Shown here piece after piece: positions 17,255-24,362 of a DNA stretch of 64,000 nucleotides (position 1 is its first letter; every line of letters starts with the position of its first letter). The DNA lies in the NCBI RefSeq assembly GCF_002891295.1, contig NZ_LGUI01000012.1:124001-188000 (forward strand), in the 5' to 3' direction. The notes beneath the pieces are model-generated. The model ran no database searches, was not told the origin of the DNA, and saw only the letters and a list, made by a program, of their open reading frames with translations. The stretch is from Streptomyces eurocidicus (GTDB taxonomy: Bacteria > Actinomycetota > Actinomycetes > Streptomycetales > Streptomycetaceae). The position numbers were made by a program, and so were the translations under genes.

Positions 17255-18919
17255 TCATCCGGCCGTCACCCGGGTGTCGACGTCGGCGGGCAGCGGGGTG
17301 AAGAAGGTGTGCGGGCCGGGGGCGACGGGGTGGGCCTCGTCGGCGGGGAAGTCCGCCCGCCCGGCGGCGCGGGTGGGTCCGCCGGGCAGGCCGAGGGCGT
17401 GCCAGAGCTGTTGGGCGAAGTCCGGCATGAGGGGGTGGGCGCAGGCGGCCAGGGTGCGGGCCGCGCGCGCTTCGAGGGCGACGGCGGTACGGGCGCGGTC
17501 GTCGGTGGGGTGGGCGGCGAGCAGCCGGGACTGCCCGGCGGCGAAGGCGGCGGAGAGGCGGACGAGTTCGCTGAGGCAGCGGGTGGCCCGCTGGGGGGAA
17601 AACGTTTCGGCACGGAGGGCGGCGAGACATTCGCCGGCGAGCGCCTCGACGGCGGAGGCGAAGGCCGCCTGGGAGGGGGTGGGCGCGCCGGGCACGGGGA
17701 TCCGGCCGCCGCCGACGGTGCCGACGCGGTGGAACAGCCCGTCGAGCCAGCCCTGCCAGGCGCCGGCCAGTTCCTCGTCGGCCAGGCGGCGGAAGCGGTC
17801 CCAGGTGAAGGAGGTACGGGCGGTCTCCGGCCGGTCGTGGGCGAGCGCGAACCGGACGACGCTGCCGGGCACCTCGGCGAGCAGGGCGTCGGCCCGGATG
17901 ACGTGGCCGCGGCTCTTGGAGAACTTCGCGTCGTCCAGCTGGAAGAACTCGTTGGTGACGAAGGCGCCGGGCAGGCGCAGCCCCTCGTCGTAGGCCATCA
18001 TCAGGGCCGGGAAGAGGACGGTGTGGAAGTAGCCGTTGTCGAAGCCGAAGAACTGGACGATCCGGGAGGCGTTCCACTCCTCGCGCCAGCCGCCGGGGTC
18101 CGTTCCTTCGGCGCGCAGGGCCTCCTGGAGTTCGGCGAAATAGCCGGGGACCATCTCGGCCCAGACGTAGACGCGCTGCCGCTCGAAGCCCGCCACGGGC
18201 ACCGGGAGTCCCCAGTCGGTGGGGTGGGTGACGGGGATCTCGGGGAGCTCGCCGGCCAGCAGACCGGCGCAGAGCTCCTCCAGCTGGGGGCTCATCGCGG
18301 TGCGGGCGTGCAGGGCGCGCAACCGGTCGGCGTACGGGGCGAGGGGGAAGACGAGGCGCTCGTAGGTGCGGGTGACCGGTGTGGCGCCACAGGTGTTGCA
18401 GACGGGGTCGACGAGGTCGGTGCAGACGTTGGGCCAGGCGCACTCCTCGCAGGAGTTGCCGTCGCTGTCGGCGCCGCAGCGGGGGCAGCCGCCGCTGACG
18501 TGTCCTTCGAAGAGGTAGCGGTCGCAGGGGACGCAGTGCAGTCCCTCCGCCGTGCGGGCGACGATCCGGCCGGTGCGGTGGAGGGCGGTGACGAAGTCCC
18601 TCACGGCTTCCTGGTGGAGGCGGGAGTGCTGGGGGCGGACGTAGGTGTCGGCGTCGAAGGCGGCCGAGGCGAAGATGGCGGCGACGACGTCGGCGTACCG
18701 GTCGGCGAGCACGAGGGGGTCCGCACCCAGGGCGCGGGCCTTGAGCGGGACGTAGCTCTGGTGGACGTCCGAGCCGGTGAGGTAGCGGACGGGAGTGCCG
18801 TGGAGGCGGAGCGCCCGGGTGTGGATGTCGGCCCCGGAGTAGGGGCCGGAGAGGTGGCCGAGGTGCAGGTCGCCGTTGGGGGTGGGCGGTGCCGCGGTGA
18901 CGAGGGTGCGCGTGAGCAT
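17255..18919 (-). CDS. methionyl-tRNA synthetase-like enzyme, putative hydrazine synthetase subunit
   Basis: 554-residue class I synthetase paralogue. HLGH (residues 19-22) and KFSKS (332-336) keep the ATP site, and three zinc-knuckle Cys pairs lie at 129-177. Asp51, Trp253, Tyr260 and His299 of the amino-acid site are kept. Residues equivalent to E. coli Leu13, Tyr15, Ala256 and Pro257, which line the methionine side-chain pocket, are Pro11, Thr13, Met256 and Val257. The anticodon-contact Trp appears absent. In hydrazine synthetases a MetRS-like domain activates a small amino acid such as glycine for N-N bond formation with an N-hydroxylated amine. The neighbouring cupin and FAD oxidase support that role. 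Start at 18919 follows GGAG. Confidence 0.8.
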   Translation of the reverse strand: MLTRTLVTAAPPTPNGDLHLGHLSGPYSGADIHTRALRLHGTPVRYLTGSDVHQSYVPLKARALGADPLVLADRYADVVAAIFASAAFDADTYVRPQHSRLHQEAVRDFVTALHRTGRIVARTAEGLHCVPCDRYLFEGHVSGGCPRCGADSDGNSCEECAWPNVCTDLVDPVCNTCGATPVTRTYERLVFPLAPYADRLRALHARTAMSPQLEELCAGLLAGELPEIPVTHPTDWGLPVPVAGFERQRVYVWAEMVPGYFAELQEALRAEGTDPGGWREEWNASRIVQFFGFDNGYFHTVLFPALMMAYDEGLRLPGAFVTNEFFQLDDAKFSKSRGHVIRADALLAEVPGSVVRFALAHDRPETARTSFTWDRFRRLADEELAGAWQGWLDGLFHRVGTVGGGRIPVPGAPTPSQAAFASAVEALAGECLAALRAETFSPQRATRCLSELVRLSAAFAAGQSRLLAAHPTDDRARTAVALEARAARTLAACAHPLMPDFAQQLWHALGLPGGPTRAAGRADFPADEAHPVAPGPHTFFTPLPADVDTRVTAG

Positions 18920-18965
18920 GTGCGGGATCTCCGGGGTGGGGAGCACGGGGCCGGTGGAGCGCGGG

Positions 18966-19319
18966 TCAGAGGTCGAGCGGGCCCATGGCGGGCGGCCAGT
19001 AGAGCGAGAGGAAGACCAGCGGCTCGGTGGCGCTGGCGTTCCTCAGCTGGTGGCGGGAGCCGTTGGGGATGAGCACGGCCGAGGGCGCGGCGACGGGCCG
19101 TGTCTCGTCGTCGATGACCATGACCCCGCTGCCCGAGACGATGACGAACGCCTCGTGTTCCTCGTGGTGGTCGTGCGGCTCGGTCTCGCCGCCGGGCGGG
19201 ATGACGGCCCGGCCCAGGCCCCAGTCGGCGAGGTCCTCGCCGCCGTGCGGATAGACCTGCTGATAGCGGATGCCGTAGGCGTCGGTGAGCCGGCTGTCAC
19301 TCATGTCCCTGATGAGCAT
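18966..19319 (-). CDS. stand-alone cupin, putative hydrazine synthetase metal subunit
   Basis: 117-residue single-domain cupin with both motifs complete: H49, H51 and E56 in PHDHHEEHE, then PNGSRH with His90 and Asn94. It should bind one divalent metal. In Spb40-type hydrazine synthetases a cupin domain is fused to the MetRS-like domain and joins the aminoacyl ester and hydroxylamine into an N-N bond. Here cupin and MetRS-like genes are separate, adjacent (46-bp gap) and transcribed cupin first, which looks like a split form. The start at 19319 follows GGAG; ATG 19304 is an alternative. Confidence 0.75.
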   Translation of the reverse strand: MLIRDMSDSRLTDAYGIRYQQVYPHGGEDLADWGLGRAVIPPGGETEPHDHHEEHEAFVIVSGSGVMVIDDETRPVAAPSAVLIPNGSRHQLRNASATEPLVFLSLYWPPAMGPLDL

Positions 19320-19355
19320 GGAGGTCTCCGTCCCGGCGGGGCCCGCCGCGGGTGG

Positions 19356-20435
19356 TCAGTAGGTGAAGTCGGGGGTGTTGGCGGCGACGACGGGCTCCCA
19401 GGGGTTGGTGAGCAGGGCGTCGGGCTCGATGGGCAGGCCGTTGGACCAGCCGTGATCGGGGTCGCCGACCGAGAAGTCCTTCGCGGTGAGGTAGTCCAGC
19501 CGCAGCGAGGGCCAGACCTCCTCCTCGCGGTGGGCGCCCAGGCGCCGGGTGTCGTCGCCGACGACGTCGCTCTGGACGAGAACGTCGATCTGGTAGGTGG
19601 CGGAGAAGGTGTCGGCGGGGCAGCCGGGACCGACGGGGTTGTGCCAGCTGCTGGCGAGGCGGTCCGGGTGGCCGATGCCGCCGTTGCCGATGGTGCGGTG
19701 GGCGTTGTCGCGGACGAAGTCCATGGCCGCGCCGAGGTCGGGCGCCAGACCGCGGGTGACGAGCGAATGGGCGTAGTGGCCGGGGGCGTTGACCGATATG
19801 ACCACCCCGCCGGGGATCCTGCGGTCGTGGTTACGGCGCTGGTGGGCACCGGTGTAGAAGAGCTGGGTGCTGGCCTTGAAGAGGGCCAGGGAGCCGTCCG
19901 GCTGCTCCAGCGGCAGGGCCTCGGCGTAGACGGTGTCGAAGGCGAGGGGCGCCCACTCGGACAGATAGGTGTCGGCCAGGCGCCGGCACACGTCGGCGAA
20001 CTCGGGGCCGGGCAGGGCCCGGGCGAGCCGCTCGTCGTTGAAGACGATCAGGAAGGCACTGCTCTGGCCGGTGACGGCCCGCCGCTTCCAGGCGGCCCGC
20101 GCGGTCCAGATCCGGGCCGCGAGGTGGGCGTGGCCCCGGGCGAGGTCCTCCGGGCGGAACCAGCAGATGTCGACGCCGAGACCCTTGGAGGCGCCCGGAC
20201 CCTGCCAGGACCTGGCGGCGAGGCGCCCGAAGAGGCAGGGCTGGGACCGGCGCAGCCAGCCGAGCAGGGCGGTCTCCCGCTCCTCGGCCGAGGCGTCCGG
20301 CGCCAGCAGCACCTCGTGGGCCGCGTCGATGTCCGCTCCGAAGCCGGTCGCACCGGTGTCCTGCGGCAGGGCCGCGAGCGCCTCGGCGAGGCCGGCCCTC
20401 GCGGGCAGGGTTGTCTTGCCGTCCAGTGCGATCAC
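19356..20435 (-). CDS. uncharacterised 359-residue protein, first gene of the putative hydrazine operon
   Basis: I do not recognise a firm family. It has no signal peptide or membrane helices. Visible features are a PCLFGRLAA segment near residue 80, a Trp/Arg-rich stretch, SSAFLIVF, HQRRNHDRR followed by SVNAPGHYA, and a conserved-looking C terminus ending ANTPDFTY. The PC-x-FG to FLIVF spacing faintly recalls the YqcI/YcgG family, some members of which I recall as heme N-oxygenases. If true, it could supply the N-hydroxy substrate that the cluster otherwise lacks; this is speculative. Start GTG 20435 has GGGGGAG touching it, too close to be ideal; TTG 20498 is an alternative. Confidence 0.6.
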   Translation of the reverse strand: MIALDGKTTLPARAGLAEALAALPQDTGATGFGADIDAAHEVLLAPDASAEERETALLGWLRRSQPCLFGRLAARSWQGPGASKGLGVDICWFRPEDLARGHAHLAARIWTARAAWKRRAVTGQSSAFLIVFNDERLARALPGPEFADVCRRLADTYLSEWAPLAFDTVYAEALPLEQPDGSLALFKASTQLFYTGAHQRRNHDRRIPGGVVISVNAPGHYAHSLVTRGLAPDLGAAMDFVRDNAHRTIGNGGIGHPDRLASSWHNPVGPGCPADTFSATYQIDVLVQSDVVGDDTRRLGAHREEEVWPSLRLDYLTAKDFSVGDPDHGWSNGLPIEPDALLTNPWEPVVAANTPDFTY

Positions 20436-20804
20436 TCCCCCATAGTGGTCTGCACGCCGATGGCTCGTCGGCGACGGCGACAGTCTGACGATGCACAAGA
20501 TCGCTGGTCAAGACCTTGACTTACGACGGAATCCGTAGTGCGGGGGCATGGCGAGCATGGATTCGGACAGCCCCAACGGTCTTTCGCGGAGGGCGCTTTG
20601 GGGCGGTGGGGGTGCCCCGCCTCGGGGCCGCCTCGGGGGCCCGTCTCGGGGGCTGGTCTCAGGGTCCGTCTCAGAGACCGCTTCAGGTCTGCCTCAGATC
20701 CGCCTCAGGGGGCCGGTCTCAGGTCTGGCTCCGGGGCCCGTCCCAGAGGCCCGCCCGGAGGCCCGCCCGGAGGCCCGCCCGGAGGCCCGTCTCAGAGGCC
20801 CGTC
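20436..20804. other. 369-bp intergenic region: operon promoter and GC-rich repeats
   Basis: No gene is supported. Its left part carries the probable promoter and palindromes of the minus-strand operon (20483-20536). The right part, 20600-20804, is low-complexity GGCCCG/CTCAG sequence ending in tandem repeats next to the potD stop. Confidence 0.65.
20483..20536 (-). promoter_or_regulatory. candidate promoter and two palindromes upstream of the hydrazine-type operon
   Basis: On the minus strand TTGACC (20511-20506) could be a -35 box; the -10 (TCAGAC, 20488-20483) is poor. It overlaps a perfect GTCAAG-AC-CTTGAC palindrome (20507-20520). Five bases further is a second palindrome, ACGGA-A-TCCGT (20526-20536), which shares GGATTCCGTCGT with the aldehyde dehydrogenase promoter at 8157-8168. 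This pattern suggests repressor binding; the regulator is unknown. Confidence 0.4.
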
Positions 20805-20808
20805 TCAG
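20747..20808. repeat. 12/13-bp tandem repeats at the potD 3' end
   Basis: Three exact AGGCCCGCCCGG units are followed by two AGGCCCGTCTCAG units; the last overlaps the potD stop codon. Confidence 0.85.
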
Positions 20809-21992
20809 AGGCCGACGATCTCGTTCCACTCCTTGGCGAAGACGGGGCGCTCCTTGGAGGTCATGTCCCGGGCGGTCGCGAGCCGCTTCCGCATGTCGTC
20901 GCTCGGGAAGATCAGGGGGTTCCCGGCGAGCTCGGCGAGCTCCTTGTCCCGGGAGGCGGCGAGGACATCCCGCGCGGCGGGCACGGGGCAGACGTAGTTG
21001 ACGGCAGCGGCGAGCCGCGCCGCGACCTCGGGCTGGTAGTAGTGGTCGATCAGCCGCTCGGCGTTGCTCTTGTGGCGGGCGAGATTGGGGATCATCAGGC
21101 TCTCCGCCCACAGCTCGGCGCCCTCCTCCGGGACCACGAACTCGATGTCGGGGTTGTCGGCCTGGAGCTGGATGATGTCGCCGGAATACGCCTGACAGGC
21201 CAGGACGTCCCCGGAGGAGAGGTCCTTGATGTAGTCGTTGCCGGTGAAGCGGCGGATGTGGCGCTTGCTCACCAGCCGGCGCAGCTGGTCGGTCATGGTG
21301 TGGAAGTCGTCGGCGGTCCAGCGGGTGACGTCCGCGCCGTTGCCCTGCATGAGCAGGCAGAACGCCTCGTCCAGCCCGGCCAGCAGGGTGACCCGGCCAC
21401 GCAGGTCGTCCTTCCAGAGCTCGGAGGTGTGCCGGATCTCGCGACCGAGCTTCTTGCGGTTGTAGGCGATGCCGGTGATGCCGGACTGCCAGGGGACGGT
21501 GTGCCGGCGGCCGGGGTCGAAGGGCGGCCTGCGCAGCAGCGGGTCGAGGTTGCGGGCGACGTTCGGCTGCCGGGAGCGGTCCATCTCCTGGACCCAGCCC
21601 AGGTGCACATAGCGGGCGCACATCCAGTCGCTGACGACGACGAGGTCCCGGCCGGTGTCCTGGTGGTTCATCAGCGCCGGGCTGATCTTCCCGAAGAACT
21701 CGTCGTTGTCGTTGATCTCCTCGGTGTACTTCACCGAGATCCCGCCGGCCTTCTCGAACTCGTCCAGCGTCGGGCGGCGCTGGGGGTCCTCGTCGTCGGT
21801 GTCGATGTAGAGCGGCCAGTTGGCGAAGACGAGCCGCTTCTCCCGGCCCGAACGGTCCGCGGCGGCCCGGTCGCCGGGCTCGACATAGGCGGCGGGGACC
21901 CCGCACCCGGCGAGTGCGGCGGCGCCCGCGCCCGCGCCGAGCACGCGCAGCAGGGACCGGCGGGACAGGCTCTTCACGGGGCTCACTCGCAT
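20805..21992 (-). CDS. potD: polyamine ABC transporter substrate-binding lipoprotein (PotD-like)
   Basis: 395-residue spermidine/putrescine-type binding protein. The N terminus has a Tat-like SRRSLLR stretch, a hydrophobic run and the lipobox LAGC, so it should be an exported lipoprotein. NWPLYID, GITGIAYNRK, AYSGDIIQL and FVVPEEGAELW are characteristic PotD segments. No permease or ATPase gene adjoins it; it most likely serves the PotABC system at 3472-6439. It follows the MFS gene by 17 bp on the same strand, so it may be co-transcribed with it. Confidence 0.85.
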   Translation of the reverse strand: MRVSPVKSLSRRSLLRVLGAGAGAAALAGCGVPAAYVEPGDRAAADRSGREKRLVFANWPLYIDTDDEDPQRRPTLDEFEKAGGISVKYTEEINDNDEFFGKISPALMNHQDTGRDLVVVSDWMCARYVHLGWVQEMDRSRQPNVARNLDPLLRRPPFDPGRRHTVPWQSGITGIAYNRKKLGREIRHTSELWKDDLRGRVTLLAGLDEAFCLLMQGNGADVTRWTADDFHTMTDQLRRLVSKRHIRRFTGNDYIKDLSSGDVLACQAYSGDIIQLQADNPDIEFVVPEEGAELWAESLMIPNLARHKSNAERLIDHYYQPEVAARLAAAVNYVCPVPAARDVLAASRDKELAELAGNPLIFPSDDMRKRLATARDMTSKERPVFAKEWNEIVGL

Positions 21993-22009
21993 TTCGGCAG
22001 CTTGACGGG

Positions 22010-23524
22010 TCAGATCTTCGCGGACAATGTACGGCCTGTCCGGGAGCCGTCCGCGCCCCCCGACACCTTGACGGGCCGGACCGGGGCGAGCAGCAGGTGG
22101 ACCGTGACCGCACCCAGGGCGCACAGGGCCGCGACCGACCAGAGGACGATGTGCCAGGCGTCGGTGAACTGTGCCGCGTGCAGCGCCTCGCCGGGCCCGG
22201 AGAGGTCACCGGCGGCGATCTTCCCGGCCAGCTCGGCCGAGCCCGTACGGGCCTGGATCAAGCTGGTCAGGACCGCGCCGACCACGGCCACCACCAGGGC
22301 GTTGGCGCCACCCTTGACGGTGTTGAGGAATCCGGCCGCCATACCGACCCGGGCAGGCTCCACCAGGCTCATCGCCTGGGCATCGATGATACCGACCACC
22401 AGGCCGTTGCCGACGCCGATGGCGAGGAGCGGGCCGAGCAGGGCGAGGGCCGATATGCCGGGGTGGAGCACGGTGAGCCAGGCGTTGCCACCCGCGAGGA
22501 GCACCAGGGCCAGGCCGGCGAGATAGCGGGCGGGTATCCCCCGGTTGACCAGCCGGCCGCCGGCTGCGGGGAGGAAGAGCACGGGGGCCGTCAGCATCAG
22601 CATGCTCAGGCCGGCGTCCCGGGCGGAGAGGCCGTTCACACCCTGGAGGTAGATCGGCAGGAACACCAGCACCCCGGAGGAGCCCACGGGGACCGCGAGG
22701 GCCGCCAGGCTCCAGCCCATGAAGCGGCGGTCGCGGACCAGGGTCAGGTCGAGCACCGGGTGATCACTGCGCCGTTCGACGGCCGCGAAGACCACCAGCA
22801 GCAGGAGTCCGGCGGCGACGGGACCGAGCACCCGCGGGCTGCCCCAGCCGGCCTGCGCGCCCTGGGTGATGCCGAACATCAGCAGCGCCAGGCCGCCGAT
22901 GAAGCTGGCCACACCCGGCCGGTCGACCTTCGGACGGTGGTCGGCCCGCGACTCGCCGACGAAGGCGGTGCCCAGGAGGATGACCAGACCGGCGGCCGCG
23001 AAGACCCCGAAGGTCGTGCGCCAGCCCAGCCCGCCGACCATCCAGCCGGAGAACGTCGGCCCGATCGCGAGGCCGATGCCGCCCATGGTGCCCATGGCGG
23101 CGAAGGCCCGGGTCCTGGCCTCGCCCTGGAAGGTGGACGCGAGGATCGCGCCGCCGCCCGCCATCACTCCGGCCGCGCCCGCGCCGGAGAGCGTACGGGC
23201 CACGTCGAGCAGCAGGATGTCGTTCACGAGGGCGCTGCCGAGGGCCCCGGCGGTGTAGACCGCGGCGCCTATGGAGAAGATCCGGCGACGGCCGAAGAGG
23301 TCGCCGAGCGAGCCGGAGACCAGCATGAGGGAGGAGGCCGTGAGGAAATAGCCGGTCACGACCCATTGCAGGGAGGCGCCGGAGGCGTGCAGGTCCTCGC
23401 CGATGCGGGGGATCGCGACATTCGTGCCGGACATGGACATGGGCAGCGTGAGGAAACCCAGCAGGACCACGAGCACCGTCATGACGGGGCTGGGCCGCCG
23501 GGTCCGCGGGGACTCGGAAGACAT
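22010..23524 (-). CDS. MFS drug efflux transporter (DHA2 type)
   Basis: 504 residues with about 14 membrane segments. Motif A GSLGDLFGRRR follows the second helix, LQWVVTGYFL the first, and GIGLAIGPTFSGWM is the antiporter motif C. This is the usual layout of EmrB/QacA-type proton-driven exporters. It is divergently transcribed from the TetR gene, which probably represses it through the 91-bp shared promoter region. Substrate unknown. Confidence 0.85.
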   Translation of the reverse strand: MSSESPRTRRPSPVMTVLVVLLGFLTLPMSMSGTNVAIPRIGEDLHASGASLQWVVTGYFLTASSLMLVSGSLGDLFGRRRIFSIGAAVYTAGALGSALVNDILLLDVARTLSGAGAAGVMAGGGAILASTFQGEARTRAFAAMGTMGGIGLAIGPTFSGWMVGGLGWRTTFGVFAAAGLVILLGTAFVGESRADHRPKVDRPGVASFIGGLALLMFGITQGAQAGWGSPRVLGPVAAGLLLLVVFAAVERRSDHPVLDLTLVRDRRFMGWSLAALAVPVGSSGVLVFLPIYLQGVNGLSARDAGLSMLMLTAPVLFLPAAGGRLVNRGIPARYLAGLALVLLAGGNAWLTVLHPGISALALLGPLLAIGVGNGLVVGIIDAQAMSLVEPARVGMAAGFLNTVKGGANALVVAVVGAVLTSLIQARTGSAELAGKIAAGDLSGPGEALHAAQFTDAWHIVLWSVAALCALGAVTVHLLLAPVRPVKVSGGADGSRTGRTLSAKI

Positions 23525-23528
23525 ACGA

Positions 23529-23572
23529 GTAAACTACACCGTGCAGTGCAACTGGTAAACCGAGCAGTGCAA
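23529..23572. promoter_or_regulatory. paired direct repeats between MFS and tetR genes
   Basis: GCAGTGCAA occurs at 23543-23551 and 23564-23572, 21 bp (two helical turns) apart, and GTAAAC at 23529-23534 and 23555-23560. The first copies abut the MFS start, as expected for TetR-family operators. Binding is inferred. Confidence 0.5.
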
Positions 23573-23615
23573 TTTTTCGCGAGGCACGCTTCGCGACCCT
23601 TGGAGAGGAGCGGCG

Positions 23616-24293
23616 ATGCCCGCAGCACAACAGGAGCCCGCGGCCGGACGTCCCCGCCGCGGCATGGCGGAGAAGCGGCAGGCCATCACCCGTGCCGCCC
23701 GCACGGTCTTCGCCCGGGACGGCTTCAGCCGGGCGAGCGTGGACGCCATCGCCGCCGAGGCCGGGGTGTCGAAGCGCACGATCTACAACCACTTCCAGGA
23801 CAAGGAGGAGCTCTTCCGCTCCGTCGTCATCGAGAGCGCCGGCTCCGTGACCACCTGGCACCGGATGATGGTCGAGCGCCACCTCGGCAAGATCACCGAT
23901 CTGGAGCGGGACCTCACCTCCTTCGCCTTCGACTGGGCCTCTCCCCCGCCCGAGTTCGCCGACCACTTCGCGCTCGTGCGCCAGATCCACGCGGAGGCGT
24001 CCCACCTGGAGCCCGCGGTCATCGAGGCGTGGCAGGAGGCGGGCCCGCGTCCCGCGTTCCGGCAGCTGGCCCACCGGCTGGGCGAACTGGCGGAGGAGGG
24101 GCTGCTCGACATCGACGACGCCGGGGTGGCCGCGCGCCACTTCGCCCTGCTGGCCGTCTCGGACGTCAGCCAGGGCTCCTTCTTCGGCGCCGTGAAGATG
24201 CCGGAGACCGAGATCGACGCCATCGTCAGCGGCGGCGTGCACGCCTTCCTGCGGCTCTACGGCCCGGCCGGCGCGGCCCGGCGCACACCCTGA
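23616..24293 (+). CDS. TetR-family regulator
   Basis: 225 residues. The N-terminal helix-turn-helix spans roughly residues 20-65 (AARTVFARDGFSRASVDAIAA, KRTIYNHFQDKEELF), and the C-terminal ligand domain carries a TetR_C-type FGAVKMPE region. It is divergent from the MFS exporter and most likely its repressor. GGAGAGGAG precedes the ATG. Confidence 0.85.
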   Translation: MPAAQQEPAAGRPRRGMAEKRQAITRAARTVFARDGFSRASVDAIAAEAGVSKRTIYNHFQDKEELFRSVVIESAGSVTTWHRMMVERHLGKITDLERDLTSFAFDWASPPPEFADHFALVRQIHAEASHLEPAVIEAWQEAGPRPAFRQLAHRLGELAEEGLLDIDDAGVAARHFALLAVSDVSQGSFFGAVKMPETEIDAIVSGGVHAFLRLYGPAGAARRTP

Positions 24294-24309
24294 CCCGCCC
24301 CGGACACGG

Positions 24310-24344
24310 CGGTGGCCCCGCCGGAGGATCCGGCGGGGCCACCG
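24310..24344. terminator. bidirectional hairpin terminator
   Basis: Perfect 15-bp arms (24310-24324 and 24330-24344) around a 5-base loop lie between the convergent tetR and aldehyde dehydrogenase genes. Confidence 0.8.
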
Positions 24345-24362
24345 CTGCGCTGTCGTCCGGGC

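Noticed and set aside
17255..18919. Housekeeping methionyl-tRNA synthetase
   Set aside because: Side-chain pocket residues and the anticodon Trp are changed, and it sits in a biosynthetic-looking operon with a cupin and flavoenzyme.
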